From: CAZKUN01 sp964555935
GTDB taxonomy: Bacteria > Armatimonadota > Zipacnadia > Zipacnadales > VGFC01
Direction: 5' to 3'
Assembly: GCA_964555935.1 (NCBI GenBank)
Contig: CAZKUN010000002.1
Coordinates: 1 to 64,000, forward strand
Length of the DNA: 64,000 nt
The position numbers and the translations under genes are program-made. The first letter of the stretch is position 1, and the number at the start of each line of letters is the position of its first letter. Shown here in pieces: positions 51,436-58,927 of this stretch. The notes under the pieces were generated by a model. That model saw nothing but the letters and a program-made list of their open reading frames with translations, was not told the DNA's origin and did no database searches.

Positions 51436-51456
51436 TGAATAGTGGATCACTATTCA
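51436..51456. promoter_or_regulatory. Palindromic operator-like site
   Basis: TGAATAGTG (51436-51444), GAT, CACTATTCA (51448-51456). Perfect 9-base arms. It lies at the edge of an AT-rich island between the RHS remnant and the divergent msrBA gene. Confidence 0.45.
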
Positions 51457-51520
51457 GGATATTACGACACTTATTTATACTTTATATTACGAATTACGTC
51501 AAGATAAAATCACATCAGCG
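51456..51520. other. AT-rich island
   Basis: About 65 bases (TATTACGACAC through AGATAAAATCACATC) are strikingly AT-rich compared with the GC-rich window. TATATTACG and GATAAAAT could serve as -10-like elements for the msrBA gene. The composition suggests transferred DNA or a junction. No gene is seen between 51382 and 51636. Confidence 0.5.
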
Positions 51521-51636
51521 TGACAGCAACCTAGGGAACGAGCAGTCACACCTGCCGAGAGCCGTGGAACCTGAGCGGGTGGGCAGTTGCTGGTAGTAGA
51601 AGGGGCTCGACGCGAGGGCCCCAGGAGGCAGATGCA

Positions 51637-52662
51637 ATGCGAGCAGATACCACATCAGTGGGTTTGGTGGCCGCGGTTGCGGTGGCGGTCTTGGCGTTCG
51701 TATGGGTTTCGAGGATCAACGCGCGAGCACAGGGCGGCGCGGGCGACACGACGCCGCCGGGAACAGCCACGGCCGAAGAGACGCGCGGCGAGTGGCGCGA
51801 GTTGACGGCCGAGGAGAAGCGCATCATCGTCGACAAGGGCACCGAGCGCGCGGGCACTGGCGAGTATGACGACCACTTCGCCGGAGGGATCTACACGTGC
51901 CGGCGCTGCGGAGCGATGTTATACCGCTCAGACGACAAGTTCCGCTCCGACTGCGGCTGGCCGGCGTTTGATGACGAGATCCCAGCGGCAGTGACGCAGA
52001 CGCTGGACAAGGGCGGGGTGCGCACGGAGATCACGTGCGCCAACTGCGAAGGTCACCTCGGGCACGTGTTCACCGGCGAGGGTCTGACGGCGAAGAACGC
52101 CCGGCACTGCGTGAACTCGGCCTCGATGGACTTCGTCCCGGCCGAGGACGTGAAATACGGTCGCGCGATCTTCGCCGGCGGGTGCTTCTGGGGCGTGGAA
52201 TACTGGCTCCAGCGCCAGCCGGGCGTGCTGCGGACGACCGCTGGGTACTCGGGCGGGCATACCGAGAACCCAACATACGAAATGATGCACCAGCGCAATT
52301 CGGGCCACGCGGAGGCGGTTGAGGTGCTGTATGACCCGGCTCGGGTGACGTATGAGGAACTGGCGAAGGTGTTCTTCAACACCCACGACCCAACGCAGAT
52401 CGACGGACAGGGCCCGGACCTCGGCAAGGAGTATCGCTCTGCGATCTTTCACACGAACGAGGATCAGAAGGCCATCGCCGAGGGGCTGATCGCCGAGCTT
52501 GAGGAGCGAGGGCTGAAGGTCGCCACGCAGGTCGTTGAGGCCGGTCGTTTTTGGACCGGCGAGGACTACCACCAGGACTGGTACAACAAGAAGGGCACGC
52601 CCCCCTCATGCCATAGGTACAGGCCGCTTTGGGAGGAATCAGCCCCAGCAGACGCGGACTGA
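51637..52662 (+). CDS. Membrane-anchored bifunctional methionine sulfoxide reductase MsrB-MsrA
   Basis: A 341-residue fusion in the order MsrB then MsrA. Residues 8-24 are an uncleaved signal anchor. MsrB (about 50-165) has the zinc cysteines Cys88, Cys91, Cys134, Cys137, a likely resolving Cys106 (SDCGWP) and catalytic Cys158 (RHCVNSASMDF). MsrA (about 175-330) has GGCFWG with catalytic Cys183, HTENPTYEMM, SGHAEAVEV and the C-terminal HQDWYNKKG. It repairs oxidised methionine in both R and S forms, outside the cytoplasmic membrane. No thioredoxin module is attached. AGGAGGCAG precedes the ATG; it overlaps the convergent gene by 24 bases. Confidence 0.93.
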   Translation: MRADTTSVGLVAAVAVAVLAFVWVSRINARAQGGAGDTTPPGTATAEETRGEWRELTAEEKRIIVDKGTERAGTGEYDDHFAGGIYTCRRCGAMLYRSDDKFRSDCGWPAFDDEIPAAVTQTLDKGGVRTEITCANCEGHLGHVFTGEGLTAKNARHCVNSASMDFVPAEDVKYGRAIFAGGCFWGVEYWLQRQPGVLRTTAGYSGGHTENPTYEMMHQRNSGHAEAVEVLYDPARVTYEELAKVFFNTHDPTQIDGQGPDLGKEYRSAIFHTNEDQKAIAEGLIAELEERGLKVATQVVEAGRFWTGEDYHQDWYNKKGTPPSCHRYRPLWEESAPADAD

Positions 52663-54405
52663 CGTCTGGCCCGACGGGCAGGCTACCCATAGCCACCGGC
52701 CCCAGGGCTCATCGCGGATAACGCTCATAGCGTCGCCGGCTGAGATATTGATGCCGGCGACGTCGCGTTCTACGGGCACTGTGATGACGCATCCGCCTTC
52801 CCAGGCGCACTCGACGGTGAAGCTCACATGCTCGTCTGACGTCTCCACCTTACCGACTCGCGCGCGCGACCGCTCCAGCCACCATTCGGCCAGCTCATCG
52901 TTGCCCATGTGCCGGGCTCTCACTCCGCGCTCGTCGAGCCAGCGGAGGGTCTCGCGGACGGCTTCACGGCATGAAGCGTAGCGGTGGACGTTGACCGGAT
53001 GGAAGAACATATCGGCCGTGTGGTGGTATCGAACGGCCATCTCAAGCCCGTTGTGGAGGTGCGTGAAGTCGGTGGTATCGGTGGGGCCCTCGTAGCCGCA
53101 CTCGTAGAGCGTGATGGGCTCTGAGATGAACTCCATGCGCTCGTTGCCGCCGCGGTGATCGCGGTAGAGATGGTAGGGGAAGCTCGTCCCAAAGGAGTAG
53201 CCGAGCATGTTGGCGGGGTTGAGGGGCGGCGAGCCCCGGTGAAGCCGCGAGTTGTCCCCGATGCCGCCGGCCTTGAGCATCCACTCGGCCGGCTCAGTCC
53301 ACCCGCACCAGTGAACCCAGTGGAAGACGCTCACTTTGGCGCGCTCGCCGTAGGCCTGCTCGTACCACTCGGCTTGCTGGAGGATCTCGGCCTCGGTGAA
53401 GGCGTAGGGGTGCTCGAACCCGCTCTGGAAATCGTAATGCAGCGACGGCTCGTGGCCGTTGGCCTTGAGAGCGTCGAACTGCTCCTTGCTGACGACGAAG
53501 TTGCCCTCTCTGTCGGGCATGAGGTTGAGGTGGTACGGCAGACCGAGGTCGCGCATGAAGTCGCTGGCGGGGACTTGGGTGCCCTCCGCCGCCTCACCGT
53601 CACCACCCCAGTGGAGCAGCACGTCGGCGGGCTCGCCCGATTCAGCCATCGGCGGAATGGCGGAGATGAGCGGGTGTCCCGTGCGGGCGATGGCGTCGCG
53701 GAGCAAGAAGAGGATCTGGTCAGCATACGGCACCTCGGCCTCGAACTCACGGGCGGGAATCGCGTCGGAGAGCCGGTAGTAACCATCGCCATCGTAGTCG
53801 GCGTCGACGGGCCGGCCATGGTGAGCGATCCACATGTGCTGGGCGACGTCGAAGGCGAAGTAGAGGCAAGCGCCCTCCCCCACCTCGCGGTAGGCGATGG
53901 CGGGCGAGTCGATGTCGGCGAGAGTTGCGAGGACGTCACCGTCTACTACCTTTGCGAGGCGTATCGGAGAGATGATCGGCGCGGGGGCATCGGGGTGGAG
54001 CGGCCAGATGACGCCTCCGGTCAGGGGGTGGCACTGCCAAAGCACCCCGCCGGACGGAGACCACTCGTCTGGTTGCTCGATGGGCGGGCCTGTGACGCCA
54101 ATACCGAACAAGCCATCGAGACCCTCGACGCCGAAGCCGATTAGGAGGCCACCTGCATCGACCCAGGCCGGTAACGCGGCGATGGCAGCATCGTCGAGCC
54201 ACGCTCCCGCCGGTTGGGGGAGGATGAGGGTCGAGAGCCCAGCAAGGGAATCCACGAGAGCGTCGGCCTCGACCGGCGCGGCGGTGAGTCCGAGCTGATC
54301 GAGGATCTCCGCCGTGTAGGCGCTCCAGTGGTTACGCCCGGCGTCGTTGTCGGCGCGGTGGGCGGACGAGGAGATTAGATAGGCGGCGTTGAGGGATCGG
54401 GACAT
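52639..54405 (-). CDS. Hypothetical protein: glutamine amidotransferase-like plus deacetylase-like
   Basis: A 588-residue cytoplasmic protein without signal peptide. Residues about 1-230 look like a class I glutamine amidotransferase-like (ThuA/BPL_N type) fold: AEILDQLGLTAAPVEADALVDSLAGLSTLILPQPAGAWL and GEGACLYFAFDVAQHMW. The remainder resembles a polysaccharide-deacetylase barrel: VLLHWGGDGEAAEGT, HYDFQSGFEHPY, and HHTADMFFHPVNVHRY with a His-rich metal-site-like segment. It is the last gene of a six-gene operon, 2 bases after the DegT aminotransferase gene. Function inferred only by fold; substrate unknown. Confidence 0.82.
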   Translation of the reverse strand: MSRSLNAAYLISSSAHRADNDAGRNHWSAYTAEILDQLGLTAAPVEADALVDSLAGLSTLILPQPAGAWLDDAAIAALPAWVDAGGLLIGFGVEGLDGLFGIGVTGPPIEQPDEWSPSGGVLWQCHPLTGGVIWPLHPDAPAPIISPIRLAKVVDGDVLATLADIDSPAIAYREVGEGACLYFAFDVAQHMWIAHHGRPVDADYDGDGYYRLSDAIPAREFEAEVPYADQILFLLRDAIARTGHPLISAIPPMAESGEPADVLLHWGGDGEAAEGTQVPASDFMRDLGLPYHLNLMPDREGNFVVSKEQFDALKANGHEPSLHYDFQSGFEHPYAFTEAEILQQAEWYEQAYGERAKVSVFHWVHWCGWTEPAEWMLKAGGIGDNSRLHRGSPPLNPANMLGYSFGTSFPYHLYRDHRGGNERMEFISEPITLYECGYEGPTDTTDFTHLHNGLEMAVRYHHTADMFFHPVNVHRYASCREAVRETLRWLDERGVRARHMGNDELAEWWLERSRARVGKVETSDEHVSFTVECAWEGGCVITVPVERDVAGINISAGDAMSVIRDEPWGRWLWVACPSGQTSVRVCWG

Positions 54406-54407
54406 GG

Positions 54408-55559
54408 CTATCCTTCCATCCGGGCGATGACGCGGCGCAGGGCTTCGGCCTTGGCCTGGACGCTCTCCGGCGGCGCCTCAACGACTCCCGTGTAAATCAC
54501 GCGCTTGAGGATGTCGGCGGCGACAGGCGTCTCGCAGGCTTCGGCACGGTAATCGCCATCGTAGAGCGGGCAGCGGACGGGACACGGGTTCTTGTGGTAG
54601 GCCGTGGACTTGTGGAAGATCTCAAACTCGGGCGCCGGACGCTCGGTGAAATCGAACCCGAACCCCGCGCCCTCCTCCGCGCACAGCTCCTTGAAACGCG
54701 CGAAGTCGAGCCCGACCTTGTCACCCTCCCAGAGACACGCCCACACGTAGCTGGCCTGCTCGGCGCCATCGGGCACCGTGCGGTTGCGGAGCCACTCGCA
54801 GGAGCGAATGGCCTCGTTGTAGGTAGCGAGGTTGGCGTTGTACTCGGCCAAGTAATCGGGGAAACGCTCGAGCTGAGCCAACCCGACAGCGGCGGTGAGT
54901 TCGTTCATACGGAAGTTGAGCGTGAGGAACGAGGGGCTCTCGCCCTTGAAGGCCCACTCGTTGTAGAGGCTGTGGTGGATGTCGTCGCGGTCGGTGACCA
55001 TGACGCAACCGTCGCCGGTGCAGATGTGCTTGCCTTGCTGGAAGCTGAATACCCCAACGTCGCCGTAGGTCCCGGAGTGCTTGCCCTTCCAGCGGGCGCC
55101 GATGACGTGGGCGCAGTCCTCGATCATGAAGATCCCGTGTTCATCACAGAGAGCGCGGAGCGTGTCGAGTTCGGCGCACAGGCCCCAGAGATTGGTGACG
55201 ATGAGCGCCTTGGTGTGCTCGGTGATGGCGGCCTCGACGGCAACGGGATCCAGGAGGTACGTGTCGTAGCGGACATCGACGAAGCGGGGCACGCAGTTGA
55301 AGCTCAGCGCGGCGACTCCGCCGAAATGGACCAGCGGGTCGCAGATGACCTCATGCCCGCAGCCCGCGCCGGAGATCGCCACCGCTTGGGCGAGGCCCGT
55401 CATCGCGGAGTTGCGGCAGATGCCGTGCTTCGATCCCGTGTAGGCGGCGAAAGCCTCGTCGAGCCTGGTCACGTAGCCGCCCTGACGCCAGCCAAGCTGC
55501 TTGCTGTCGAGCACGTCCTGCAGGTACTCCACATCGGTCGAACCGAATACGCGGGCCAT
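54408..55559 (-). CDS. DegT/DnrJ/EryC1 family PLP-dependent sugar aminotransferase
   Basis: About 383 residues from the ATG at 55559 (GGAGAT upstream). The PLP lysine lies in VFSFQQGKHICTGDGCVM (the family SFHxxKxxxxGEGG loop). LIVTNLWGLCAELDTLRALCDEHGIFMIEDCAHVIGA is the PLP-pyridine Asp region, and FRMNELTAAVGLAQLERF is conserved. Such enzymes aminate keto-sugars, or act as dehydratases in AHBA-type pathways. Sixteen bases separate it from the oxidoreductase gene, so it is part of the operon and may act on that enzyme's keto product. Confidence 0.92.
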   Translation of the reverse strand: MARVFGSTDVEYLQDVLDSKQLGWRQGGYVTRLDEAFAAYTGSKHGICRNSAMTGLAQAVAISGAGCGHEVICDPLVHFGGVAALSFNCVPRFVDVRYDTYLLDPVAVEAAITEHTKALIVTNLWGLCAELDTLRALCDEHGIFMIEDCAHVIGARWKGKHSGTYGDVGVFSFQQGKHICTGDGCVMVTDRDDIHHSLYNEWAFKGESPSFLTLNFRMNELTAAVGLAQLERFPDYLAEYNANLATYNEAIRSCEWLRNRTVPDGAEQASYVWACLWEGDKVGLDFARFKELCAEEGAGFGFDFTERPAPEFEIFHKSTAYHKNPCPVRCPLYDGDYRAEACETPVAADILKRVIYTGVVEAPPESVQAKAEALRRVIARMEG

Positions 55560-55575
55560 TGTCGGGATATCTCCT

Positions 55576-56646
55576 TCAGCGATAGTCCGGGATTTCGACG
55601 CGCTCGCCGCCACGGTCGGCTGATAGGTGAGCGCAGATTCCCGGGACGGTGTAATCCATGGACTTCGCGAGGCCGATCGGCGGCTCAGTGTCGCCCTTGA
55701 TGCTCTCGACGAAGCCCTCAAGCATGACCTCAATCCAATCGCGGCCGTCGGGGCGCTCGTTCCACTCCATTTGCAGCTCGCGCCAGCCGCCGCCCTCGCT
55801 GTCCTGGTAGATGCGGATCTCGTGTTCCCCAAAGCTGAAGCTGACGCAGCGGAGGCTACCCTTGGTGCCGTAGAGCCCGAGCATGAACGTGAAGGGGTGC
55901 GCGACGCCAAAGCCGTTGGTGAGGGTGATGACGCGTCCGCCCTCGGTCTCCATCACCGCGCTGGCGTAGTCGATCGTGCCCGCGGCGTGGAAGGTATGGG
56001 GGCCTGTTTGGTAACCGCAGACGGACGTGCAGCGGTCCTGCATGAAGTGCAGCAGCGGCCCGAGGGTGTGGGAGCAGTATTTGAGCGGGGGGAGGTCGCT
56101 TGCGCGCCAGGAGGGCGTCGCCTCGGGATGAGCGTCGCGCGCGGTCCACGGGATGTAGTTGCCGTCCCCTCCGATGAGGAACATGCCGCGGCAGTCGTGC
56201 GTGTACTCGGATTGGCCTGCGACGATCTCTCCCAACTCGCCAGCGGCGATGATGTCGCCCCAGCGTTGCACCCAGCCCGTGTAGATGTAATCCTCGGCGA
56301 GCATGTACTTGAGACCGGTTCGTTTGACGGCGGCGGCGATGGCGTCGGCTTCGTCGAGCGAGTAGACGCATGGGGTCTCGCTAATGACATGGACGCCGTG
56401 CTCCATGGCCATCAGCGATTGGGGCGCGTGCGCGGGTCCAGGGCTGATGATCGCGACGACGTCGAGATCGGCCTCGGCGATGAGCTGGCTGTAGTCCGTG
56501 TAGCAGGCGAGCCCCGAGAAGGCGTCGAGAGCCGCGGGCTTGGAGTCGCAGACCGCGACGACCTCACAATCGGTGAGGGCGTTCAGCTTCTCGACGAAGA
56601 GCCTTCCCCGTCCGAGTCCGACAACGCCACATCGAAGCGTGTCCAT
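55576..56646 (-). CDS. Gfo/Idh/MocA family oxidoreductase with Glu-Thr-Pro motif
   Basis: About 356 residues from the ATG at 56646 (GGAGAC upstream). The Rossmann loop is CGVVGLGRGRLFVEKL. The catalytic EKP motif is replaced by VISETPCVYSL, Thr for Lys. The C-terminal domain has the DYIYTGWVQRW and HTLGPLLHFMQDRCTSVCGYQTG regions typical of the group. The loss of lysine suggests altered chemistry or a substrate that needs another general acid/base. It lies between DegT and TIM-isomerase genes in the operon. Confidence 0.88.
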   Translation of the reverse strand: MDTLRCGVVGLGRGRLFVEKLNALTDCEVVAVCDSKPAALDAFSGLACYTDYSQLIAEADLDVVAIISPGPAHAPQSLMAMEHGVHVISETPCVYSLDEADAIAAAVKRTGLKYMLAEDYIYTGWVQRWGDIIAAGELGEIVAGQSEYTHDCRGMFLIGGDGNYIPWTARDAHPEATPSWRASDLPPLKYCSHTLGPLLHFMQDRCTSVCGYQTGPHTFHAAGTIDYASAVMETEGGRVITLTNGFGVAHPFTFMLGLYGTKGSLRCVSFSFGEHEIRIYQDSEGGGWRELQMEWNERPDGRDWIEVMLEGFVESIKGDTEPPIGLAKSMDYTVPGICAHLSADRGGERVEIPDYR

Positions 56647-56656
56647 GTCCGGTCTC

Positions 56657-57475
56657 CTAGCGAGCTTCCCAGTCGCGGCGCACGTCGGCCACCATCGAGA
56701 TCCGCTCGTCAACATTCGATTCCGGCGGAGAGACCTCCAGCGTCCGGCCGCCTGAGAAATCGCGCGCGTTCAGTTCGGCGATGACCGGACCGAGGTCCAC
56801 ACAGCCCTCGCCCGGGATGTAGTGATCGCGGTTATCCGCGTCGACGTCGTGCAAGTGCAACGAGAAGAGCTTGCCCGAGTCGAGCGCGGTCTTGGTTTCG
56901 GACAACACGTCCAGACCCGCTTGGACTGTATGCCCGACATCGTGGCAGACGCCGACGTGGTCGCCAAGACCGCCAATCATGTTCAGAATCCCGCCGATCG
57001 TCGCGGCCGGGCTGGGCTCCTTGCCGAGGTTCTCTACGGCCATCCGGAGCCCTTCCTGGCCCGCCCGATCGGCGAGGCGCTTGAGGGATTCGACCGACCG
57101 AGCGCGCAGCGCATCCCAGGAGTCGCCCTCAGGCAGCGACCAGACGCTCGTCGGATGGATGATGATCTCCGGGATGCCACTGGCGACCATCTTCTCGAAA
57201 CAGGCCAGCTCGACGTCGATGGACGCCTGCCGAGCGGCACCGTCCGCGATGTCGAGATGCCGGCCCGCCTCGGGGCTGTGGATTGAGGGAACGGCCAGTC
57301 CTGCGGTGGCCAGGCGCTGGCACGTTGCCACGGGGTCTGCCTCCCACGCCTCAACGATCGGGCAGTAGTCGGCGGAGAGTTCCACGTCTCTGAAGCCGGC
57401 GGCGACGACTTTCTCGATAGCTTCGTCCATTGGGGTTCGCGATACCAGCCACGTCGATAGTCCGTATGTTGCCAC
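56657..57475 (-). CDS. Sugar phosphate isomerase/epimerase family TIM barrel
   Basis: A 272-residue TIM barrel from a GTG at 57475 (GGGAGG just upstream). EKVVAAGFRDVELSADY, VPSIHSPEAGRHLDIADGAARQASIDVELACFEKM, PEIIIHPTS, GLRMAVENLGKEPSPA, HVGVCHDVGHTVQAGLD, FSLHLHDVDADNRDHYIPGEGCVDLGPVI and RTLEVSPPES give all metal-binding residues (Glu, Asp, His, His, Glu). It would isomerise or epimerise the sugar handled by its operon neighbours. Gaps to the neighbours are 10 and 11 bases. Confidence 0.91.
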   Translation of the reverse strand: MATYGLSTWLVSRTPMDEAIEKVVAAGFRDVELSADYCPIVEAWEADPVATCQRLATAGLAVPSIHSPEAGRHLDIADGAARQASIDVELACFEKMVASGIPEIIIHPTSVWSLPEGDSWDALRARSVESLKRLADRAGQEGLRMAVENLGKEPSPAATIGGILNMIGGLGDHVGVCHDVGHTVQAGLDVLSETKTALDSGKLFSLHLHDVDADNRDHYIPGEGCVDLGPVIAELNARDFSGGRTLEVSPPESNVDERISMVADVRRDWEAR

Positions 57476-57486
57476 ATGGGCCTCCC

Positions 57487-58923
57487 TCAGATTGCGCTGC
57501 TGTTCAGGTTCCTTTTCGCGTCGGCAAGAACGTCGTCAATCCCCTGTTGCAGGGGGTCTTCCAGGCGGTAGTCATGGCTCGCGACCAGGTCGCAGACCAT
57601 CTGGTGGGCGCGCTCGCGAGTACGGGGCCCGCCCTTCTGTTTCCACGCGTTGACGAAGTCGCGCTCGAAGAGCGACGGATGCCAGTAGACGTCGCGGTAT
57701 TCGTTCAGCGTGCTGTCGAGCGCGGCGAAGCTGCCCTGTTCCAGCGCTTCGGCGACCTCGGCCACGCAGGCGTCGACATCGCCGCCTGAGTCGAAGCCTC
57801 GTAACAACCGCTCCACATGATCCTTGATCTCAATATCGTAGAGGAGCTGCTCCGGGCTGAAGATCTCGTCGAGACTCAGCGAGCCGCCGGAGCCGAAGTG
57901 CCGCCCGCCAAGCGTTGCCCCGATGCTCATGGCGCTCGCCTTCTCCGAGCAGCTCTGCGCGCCGGGCAACTTGGCGTTGGTGTGGAAGGCCGACGTGCCA
58001 GGGCGCCACGGGTGGCCCTTCAGGAACGCGGTCACCTCGTTGCCCATGAGTTCCAGGAGAAGGCTCTCGGGCGAGCCGAACACCATCGCCATCGATCCAA
58101 GATCGATCGGGAACAGGTTCGCGTGCCAGTTGACGGGGAGATCGACGATCTCGCGGACCAGGATCGCGGAGCCGATGACCTCCGCCGCGGAGAGCGCGAA
58201 GGCGTGGCGCGCGTTGATCGACGCGGTGAGCCCAACGGAGGGCATGGAGCTGACGCCGAAGGCATCGAGGCGGCCTCGATGCTCGAGGACGCAGCGCAAT
58301 GACTCGCCGCAGAGCGTCAGCGGGCTGAAGACGTAGACGGGCAGGTGGCGAACGGGGTGGCCGAGGATATCGGCCATCTCGAAGACGTAGGGCATGCTCT
58401 CGCCGGCCTTTGCGTCGATCGGACGCTTGCCCTGGCGGGAGTAGGTCGCCGCAACCCAGTACTGAATGACCGGCTGGAGCGCGGGCGGGGCGTCAGACGG
58501 GGTGCCCGGCGGGCTGGAGGCGACGCCCCGGTCGTGGAGGACGTCGACGAGCTTGACGGCTTCGATGAGCCGGTCGGTGGTGAAGGGCACAATGGCATCG
58601 GCGTCGAGGTCGTGGACCTGGAGCGGGTACTGGATCGTGGACAGGCGAATCGGCTCATCGGCCGGCGGCGACTCCGGGTTCTCGGTGAACGCGTTGCCAT
58701 TACGTTCCCGCTCCTCGCTCAGGAACGCTCGGACGGTATCGCTTCCGAGGAGCACGCGGTCGCCGCGTTCGGTGAAGCCGGCTGAGGCGAGTTGGCCGCG
58801 TAGCGCATCGTCGATGACGCGAATGCCGTGCGTCTCCAGGATTCGGAGCAGCGCCCCCTCGATCATGTCGAGGTCATCGATGCTGAGGAGGGTGTTGCGG
58901 GTCAGTTGCAGTCCGGCGGACAT
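57487..58923 (-). CDS. Trimethylamine methyltransferase (MttB) superfamily protein
   Basis: A 478-residue TIM-barrel protein of usual length for MttB-like proteins. GSLSLDEIFSPEQLLYDIEIKDHVERLLRGF, VGLTASINARHAFALSAAEVIGSAIL and CSEKASAMSIGATLGGRHFGSGGS match the family. There is no in-frame amber codon, so pyrrolysine is absent, as in the wider family that demethylates glycine betaine, proline betaine or carnitine. Partners in known systems are a corrinoid protein (MttC type) and a reductive activase, neither of which is in this window. It follows the secreted-protein gene by 4 bases. Likely role: removing a methyl group from a quaternary amine or a methylated sugar derivative. Confidence 0.9.
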   Translation of the reverse strand: MSAGLQLTRNTLLSIDDLDMIEGALLRILETHGIRVIDDALRGQLASAGFTERGDRVLLGSDTVRAFLSEERERNGNAFTENPESPPADEPIRLSTIQYPLQVHDLDADAIVPFTTDRLIEAVKLVDVLHDRGVASSPPGTPSDAPPALQPVIQYWVAATYSRQGKRPIDAKAGESMPYVFEMADILGHPVRHLPVYVFSPLTLCGESLRCVLEHRGRLDAFGVSSMPSVGLTASINARHAFALSAAEVIGSAILVREIVDLPVNWHANLFPIDLGSMAMVFGSPESLLLELMGNEVTAFLKGHPWRPGTSAFHTNAKLPGAQSCSEKASAMSIGATLGGRHFGSGGSLSLDEIFSPEQLLYDIEIKDHVERLLRGFDSGGDVDACVAEVAEALEQGSFAALDSTLNEYRDVYWHPSLFERDFVNAWKQKGGPRTRERAHQMVCDLVASHDYRLEDPLQQGIDDVLADAKRNLNSSAI

Positions 58924-58927
58924 GCCA

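Noticed and set aside
55627..56784. Plus-strand open frame of 385 codons
   Set aside because: It is antisense to the oxidoreductase gene of the six-gene operon and has no recognisable motif.
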